From NCBI GenBank assembly GCA_948976265.1, contig CARFUA010000001.1:20271-28030 (forward strand): a stretch of DNA of 7,760 nt. The letters run 5' to 3'. The notes beneath the pieces are model-generated. The model was not told the DNA's origin. It saw only the letters and a list, made by a program, of their open reading frames with translations, and searched no databases. A program made the position numbers and the translations under genes. Of the stretch, positions 5,068-7,760 are shown piece after piece. This DNA comes from an uncultured Clostridia bacterium (GTDB taxonomy: Bacteria > Bacillota > Clostridia > TANB77 > CAG-508). Within the stretch, counting starts at the first letter, position 1, and each line of letters starts with the position of its first letter.

Positions 5068-5096
5068 TTGACAAACGTAGATAAAAGTTGTATTAT
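5068..5096 (+). promoter_or_regulatory. Sigma-A promoter of the TraC-like/virB4 unit
   Basis: TTGACA (5068-5073), a 17-bp spacer and TATTAT (5091-5096) match eleven of twelve consensus positions. Transcription would start near 5103, leaving a leader of about 23 nt with the AAAGGAG ribosome site of the TraC-like gene. Confidence 0.85.
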
Positions 5097-5125
5097 CATA
5101 AAAACAAAAAGAAAGGAGCAAAATT

Positions 5126-5683
5126 TTGAAATTCAAAAAAGAGCAAACAACGCAAGAATGGTTGCCTTTTGAGAATATCTATGAAAATGGACTAATATTT
5201 TATAAAAATTCTTTTATTAAAATTTTAAAAATCAATCCTATCAATTATGATTTAAAATCTAAATTAGAAAAAGAATCTATTTTAAATTCTTATAAAAACT
5301 TCTTAAAAATCTGTGATTTTGATATACAGATATTAATTCAAAGTAAAAAAGAAGATATTTCTAAAACCATTTCCCAAATTAATCAAGTAAGTGAAAAAAA
5401 TGAAAAAATTCAAGAAATGAAAGAAAATTATATAAACTATATTACCCAAATGAACAAAGAAAAAAACTCATCTTCCAAGAATTTTTTTATTGTTATCCAA
5501 AAAAAAGTAGATATTCTAAACAAAGGAATCGAAGATTTTATGGCAGAAGAAACCAAAGCATTTGAGTATTTAAGTGAATGTTATTTTAAAATCAAAGAAA
5601 CATTAACAAGATGCGGAAACCTTGTTGATGAAATTAATTCTAAACAAAAAGTAACAAACATTTTACAATCTTTTATTAATTAA
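5126..5683 (+). CDS. TraC-like protein, stand-alone VirB4 N-terminal domain
   Basis: The 185-aa protein starts with TTG at 5126, supported by GAAAGGAG seven to eight bases upstream and a strong promoter at 5068. Residues about 12-80 carry the TraC/VirB4 N-terminal pattern: LPFENIYENGLIFYKNSFIK, then KINPINYDLKS, then a helix and DFDIQILIQSKK. The equivalent in related proteins is LPFEEI-x-DGI followed by SSINFALKS and IQIxIQSRK. Residues about 85-115 are Lys/Glu-rich and probably a coiled coil. FFIVIQKK at about 120 is a later core strand, and the C-terminus is helical. In these systems it is encoded just before VirB4 and is thought to act with that ATPase at the inner face of the membrane. 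No membrane helix is visible. virB4 follows after 24 bp. The family call rests on remembered motifs, not a search. Confidence 0.75.
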   Translation: MKFKKEQTTQEWLPFENIYENGLIFYKNSFIKILKINPINYDLKSKLEKESILNSYKNFLKICDFDIQILIQSKKEDISKTISQINQVSEKNEKIQEMKENYINYITQMNKEKNSSSKNFFIVIQKKVDILNKGIEDFMAEETKAFEYLSECYFKIKETLTRCGNLVDEINSKQKVTNILQSFIN

Positions 5684-5707
5684 AAATCCAAAAATAACTG
5701 AATAGAG

Positions 5708-7214
5708 GTGAAAAAAATAGAAAATTTTTTAAATGGAACGCTGAATCTAAAAGATAAATTAGCACCAGGTTATATCAATCTTACCAACCCCAAATATGTT
5801 GAATTAAATGGAAAATATTATGCAGGTTTATTAATTGTGGATTACGAAAGAGAATATAGCGAAATTATCTTTAAAAATCTAATGAATACTAACGTAAATA
5901 CAAATATTTCCATATTTTATGAAAAACAAGATACATATAAAACACTAAAAGATTTAACCTATAGCATTGGAAATACTGGTGTGGATTTAAAATTTGGAAA
6001 CAGTAACAAAGAAGATATTGATTTAGCAGCATTTTCCTATAATGATGCGAAATACATAAGAAAAGAAATGCAAGTGAATAATGAGGAACTTTATTATTTA
6101 TATACCTATTGCATTGTAATTGCAAAAGATGAAAAGGAATTGCAGGCGAGTTTATCAAAATTAGAAAGTATTTTACAAGCTTCTGGTTTGGTACCAAGAA
6201 GAGCAAATTTCAGGCAAGAGCAGACGTTTTTAAGTTGTTTGCCAATCATGGAGAATAGCAAAGATTTGAAGGAAGTCACGAAAAGAAATGTTTTAACTCA
6301 AGGCTTAGTAGGAACCTATCCGTTTATTTCTTCTACGTTATGTGACGAAAATGGTGTATTTTTAGGAAGTAACCGATATAATAATTCTATGATTTTAGTC
6401 GACCGATTTAACAAACATAAATATAAAAATGCTAACATTTGTGTGTTTGGAACAAGTGGCGCAGGGAAATCATTTTATATAAAACTGTTAATTTTAAGAT
6501 ATCGTTTATTAGGAATCGAGCAATATATAATTGATCCAGAAAGAGAATATAATAAAATTGCAGAAAGTTTGGATGGAACACTCATAAAGCTTGGTCCAAC
6601 TTCTGATACTTACATTAATATTTTTGACATCAGAGAAGAAAGCATTGAAGAAGGAGCTCGGATATTTAAGTAGTAAATTGCTAAAATTAAGAGGATTCTT
6701 TAGCCTGATTTTTGGTGATATAGAAGAAGAAAAAATGGCAATTTTGGAACAAAAATTAATCCAAATGTATAAAGAAAAAGGTATTACATTTGAAGATGAA
6801 TCTTTATATAAGAATCCAGAAGAAGGAAAAATTAACATTATTCCATCTTTTAAAACAAGTGAAGATATGCCAATTTTGGAAGATTTATACCATTTATTAG
6901 AAGATGAAAAAGATAAAACATTTAAATTAAAATTATATCCTTTTATTTATGGTTCTTTAAAATTCTTTAATCATCATACAAATGTGGAATTAGATAATAA
7001 ATTAATCATTGGTGATGTATATGATTTAGGAGAAGAAAATTTAAAGTATGGGATGTACATGTTTACCGATATTTTTTGGGATAAAATCAAAAAAGATAGG
7101 AATCAGAATAAGGCGATTTATTTAGATGAAATATTTGACTTCCTTTTTATTAATTCGTGTAATTACTGCAAAATGCTCAAAAGTGTTGGTATTATTATTT
7201 TAAGAATTTTTTGA
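5708..7214 (+). pseudogene. virB4: VirB4-family conjugation ATPase, frameshifted and truncated
   Basis: The first part (5708-6673) includes PGYINLTNPKYVELNGKYY, a long VirB4 N-domain and Walker A GTSGAGKS at residues 248-255, then YIIDPEREY. After FDIREESIEE the frame closes at TAG 6671. The protein continues one frame over with GYLSSKLLKLRGFFSLIFGD, INIIPSFKTSEDMPILEDLY, LKYGMYMFTDIFWDKIKKDR and the Walker B strand KAIYLDEI, which ends at 7133. Removing one base near 6650-6660 rejoins the frames. Beyond 7133 the expected C-terminal third, including the conserved Gln and arginine motifs, is replaced by unrelated codons to TGA 7214. The only in-frame start is a GTG overlapping the AGAGG site; the well-spaced codon is ATA at 5717. 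VirB4 normally energises type IV secretion; this copy is very probably dead. A sequencing error could explain the frameshift but not the truncation. Confidence 0.82.
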
Positions 7215-7260
7215 AAAAGTCAATAAGGGGAAATAAAAGCCAAAGAAATTTAATTACTAA
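7215..7260. other. Short junction between the virB4 stump and the toxN leader
   Basis: No terminator hairpin, convincing promoter or repeat array was found between the stop at 7214 and the tandem repeats at 7261. A full ToxI antitoxin array followed by a terminator would normally be expected in this position before a toxN gene. Confidence 0.4.
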
Positions 7261-7293
7261 TATACATACGATATACACACGATATACAAATAA
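7261..7293 (+). repeat. Three tandem 11-bp repeats upstream of toxN
   Basis: TATACATACGA (7261-7271), TATACACACGA (7272-7282) and the more diverged TATACAAATAA (7283-7293) lie end to end. The 11-bp period places equivalent bases on nearly the same face of the helix, as in phased protein-binding sites. The array ends 18 bases before the toxN ATG. It is much shorter per unit than known ToxI repeats (about 34 nt or more). Confidence 0.7.
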
Positions 7294-7311
7294 AAATAGA
7301 AGGGGGTTAAA

Positions 7312-7760
7312 ATGGGAACAAATAATTTACAATTTTATTATATAAATCAAGAATATATAAAATATATTAGACAATTTGATAAAAATATACCTATAAAAAA
7401 TAGACCATACTTGGGGGTAGTTTTAAAAAATAAAAATTATATTTATTTAGCACCTATGTACTCTGCAAGAGAAAAACATAAAAGTTATTTTATGAATAAT
7501 ACATTTTTTAGAATTTATGATTATTATAATAATTATATTGGATTAATAAGATTTTCAAATATGATTCCTGTTCCTAAAAAATTTATTCAAAAAATTAATT
7601 ATAATTATTCAAATAAATTATATCAAGAATATTATTATATCTCTAAACATCAAAATCAAATTTTAAAAAAGGCTAAATATACGTATATAAATTATGAAAG
7701 TATTAAAAATATTTGTGTAAATTTTAAAAAGATAGAAGAAGAAATAAGAGTAACAAAGTA
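7312..7760 (+). CDS. toxN: ToxN/AbiQ-family type III toxin endoribonuclease, 3' end beyond the window
   Basis: The ATG at 7312 follows GAAGGGGG by about 6 bases; 149 codons are present and the frame is open at the window end, close to the usual 150-170 residues. Family pattern: LQFYYINQEYIKYIRQFD at the N-terminus, YLGVVLKNKNYIYLAPM at 33-49 (typically GIVL...K-YLAPLTSPK), an SAREKH motif at 51-56 aligning with the active-site S-P-K-x-K-H, FFRIYDYYNNYIGLIRF, and NMIPVPKKFI. ToxN cleaves mRNA in A-rich contexts and is held inactive by the ToxI pseudoknot RNA, often as a phage-abortive system. Here Ser51 is kept but the following Lys appears as Arg53. No ToxI array is visible upstream. Codon use is even more AT-rich (Tyr, Asn, Lys, Ile) than the neighbours, consistent with separate acquisition. 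Confidence 0.85.
   Translation, partial: MGTNNLQFYYINQEYIKYIRQFDKNIPIKNRPYLGVVLKNKNYIYLAPMYSAREKHKSYFMNNTFFRIYDYYNNYIGLIRFSNMIPVPKKFIQKINYNYSNKLYQEYYYISKHQNQILKKAKYTYINYESIKNICVNFKKIEEEIRVTK

Noticed and set aside
5889..6206. 105-codon minus-strand ORF within virB4
   Set aside because: Opposite strand of recognisable VirB4 sequence; composition of an antisense frame and no ribosome site.
6650..6675. Programmed +1 frameshifting as the preferred explanation for split virB4
   Set aside because: Possible at AAG-TAG, but the same gene is also truncated at Walker B and has a doubtful start, so decay is simpler.
6509..6838. 109-codon minus-strand ORF across the virB4 frameshift
   Set aside because: Antisense shadow; the plus strand carries conserved VirB4 motifs in both frames.
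6591..7214. Separate 207-codon gene
   Set aside because: From about residue 23 (GYLSSKLL) it is the continuation of virB4; the preceding residues are the wrong frame of the upstream half. Annotated as one pseudogene.
7261..7293. The 11-bp repeats as a canonical ToxI array or CRISPR
   Set aside because: Units are far shorter than ToxI repeats and have no spacers, no leader and no cas genes.

Overview
This is AT-rich DNA (about a quarter G+C by eye) with AAAGGAGG-type ribosome binding sites, near-consensus TTGACA-17-TATAAT promoters and TAA/TGA stops used normally. Low-GC Bacillota (Clostridia-like or a related gut lineage) fit best, but no marker gene fixes the taxon. The window reads as the decaying edge of a conjugative or integrative element beside an ordinary chromosomal-type operon, with at least two toxin-antitoxin-type genes embedded.

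Layout. (1) 1-1247: a nitroreductase, cut by the window start, followed 11 bp later by an AraC-family regulator with a GyrI-like effector domain. (2) 1274-1532: a compact locus with the full architecture of an Fst/par-type type I toxin-antitoxin module. A 22-codon membrane peptide gene lies on the minus strand with its own promoter and an SD-sequestering 5' hairpin. Facing it, a perfect consensus promoter on the plus strand drives a short antisense RNA. The two transcripts share a terminator hairpin, and 27-bp direct repeats would let the antisense RNA pair over the toxin start codon. (3) 1616-4357: an operon of overlapping genes, namely an intact HerA/VirD4-superfamily ATPase, a cysteine-rich repeat protein and the stump of a GNAT acetyltransferase. 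(4) 4358-5067: about 700 bp without a gene. It holds a 44-bp-spaced direct repeat, a perfect promoter followed at once by a terminator (about 43 nt of predicted RNA), a minus-strand terminator-like hairpin, and an isolated GC-rich palindrome in a segment whose base skew differs from the coding DNA. (5) 5068-7214: a strong promoter, a TraC-like protein (stand-alone VirB4 N-terminal domain), then a broken virB4 with a doubtful start codon, one frameshift and a truncation right at Walker B. (6) 7261-7760: three tandem 11-bp repeats and a ToxN/AbiQ-family endoribonuclease gene running off the window, without a recognisable ToxI repeat array before it.

How it fits together. The ATPase, TraC-like protein and VirB4 belong to a type IV secretion/conjugation machine, but VirB4 looks dead here, so transfer by this copy is doubtful unless another virB4 exists. 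Addiction modules would be expected to persist while such an element erodes. The type I locus at 1274-1532 is the best-supported system here that no long ORF reveals; the orphan-looking toxN and the empty region 4358-5067 are the next places to look.
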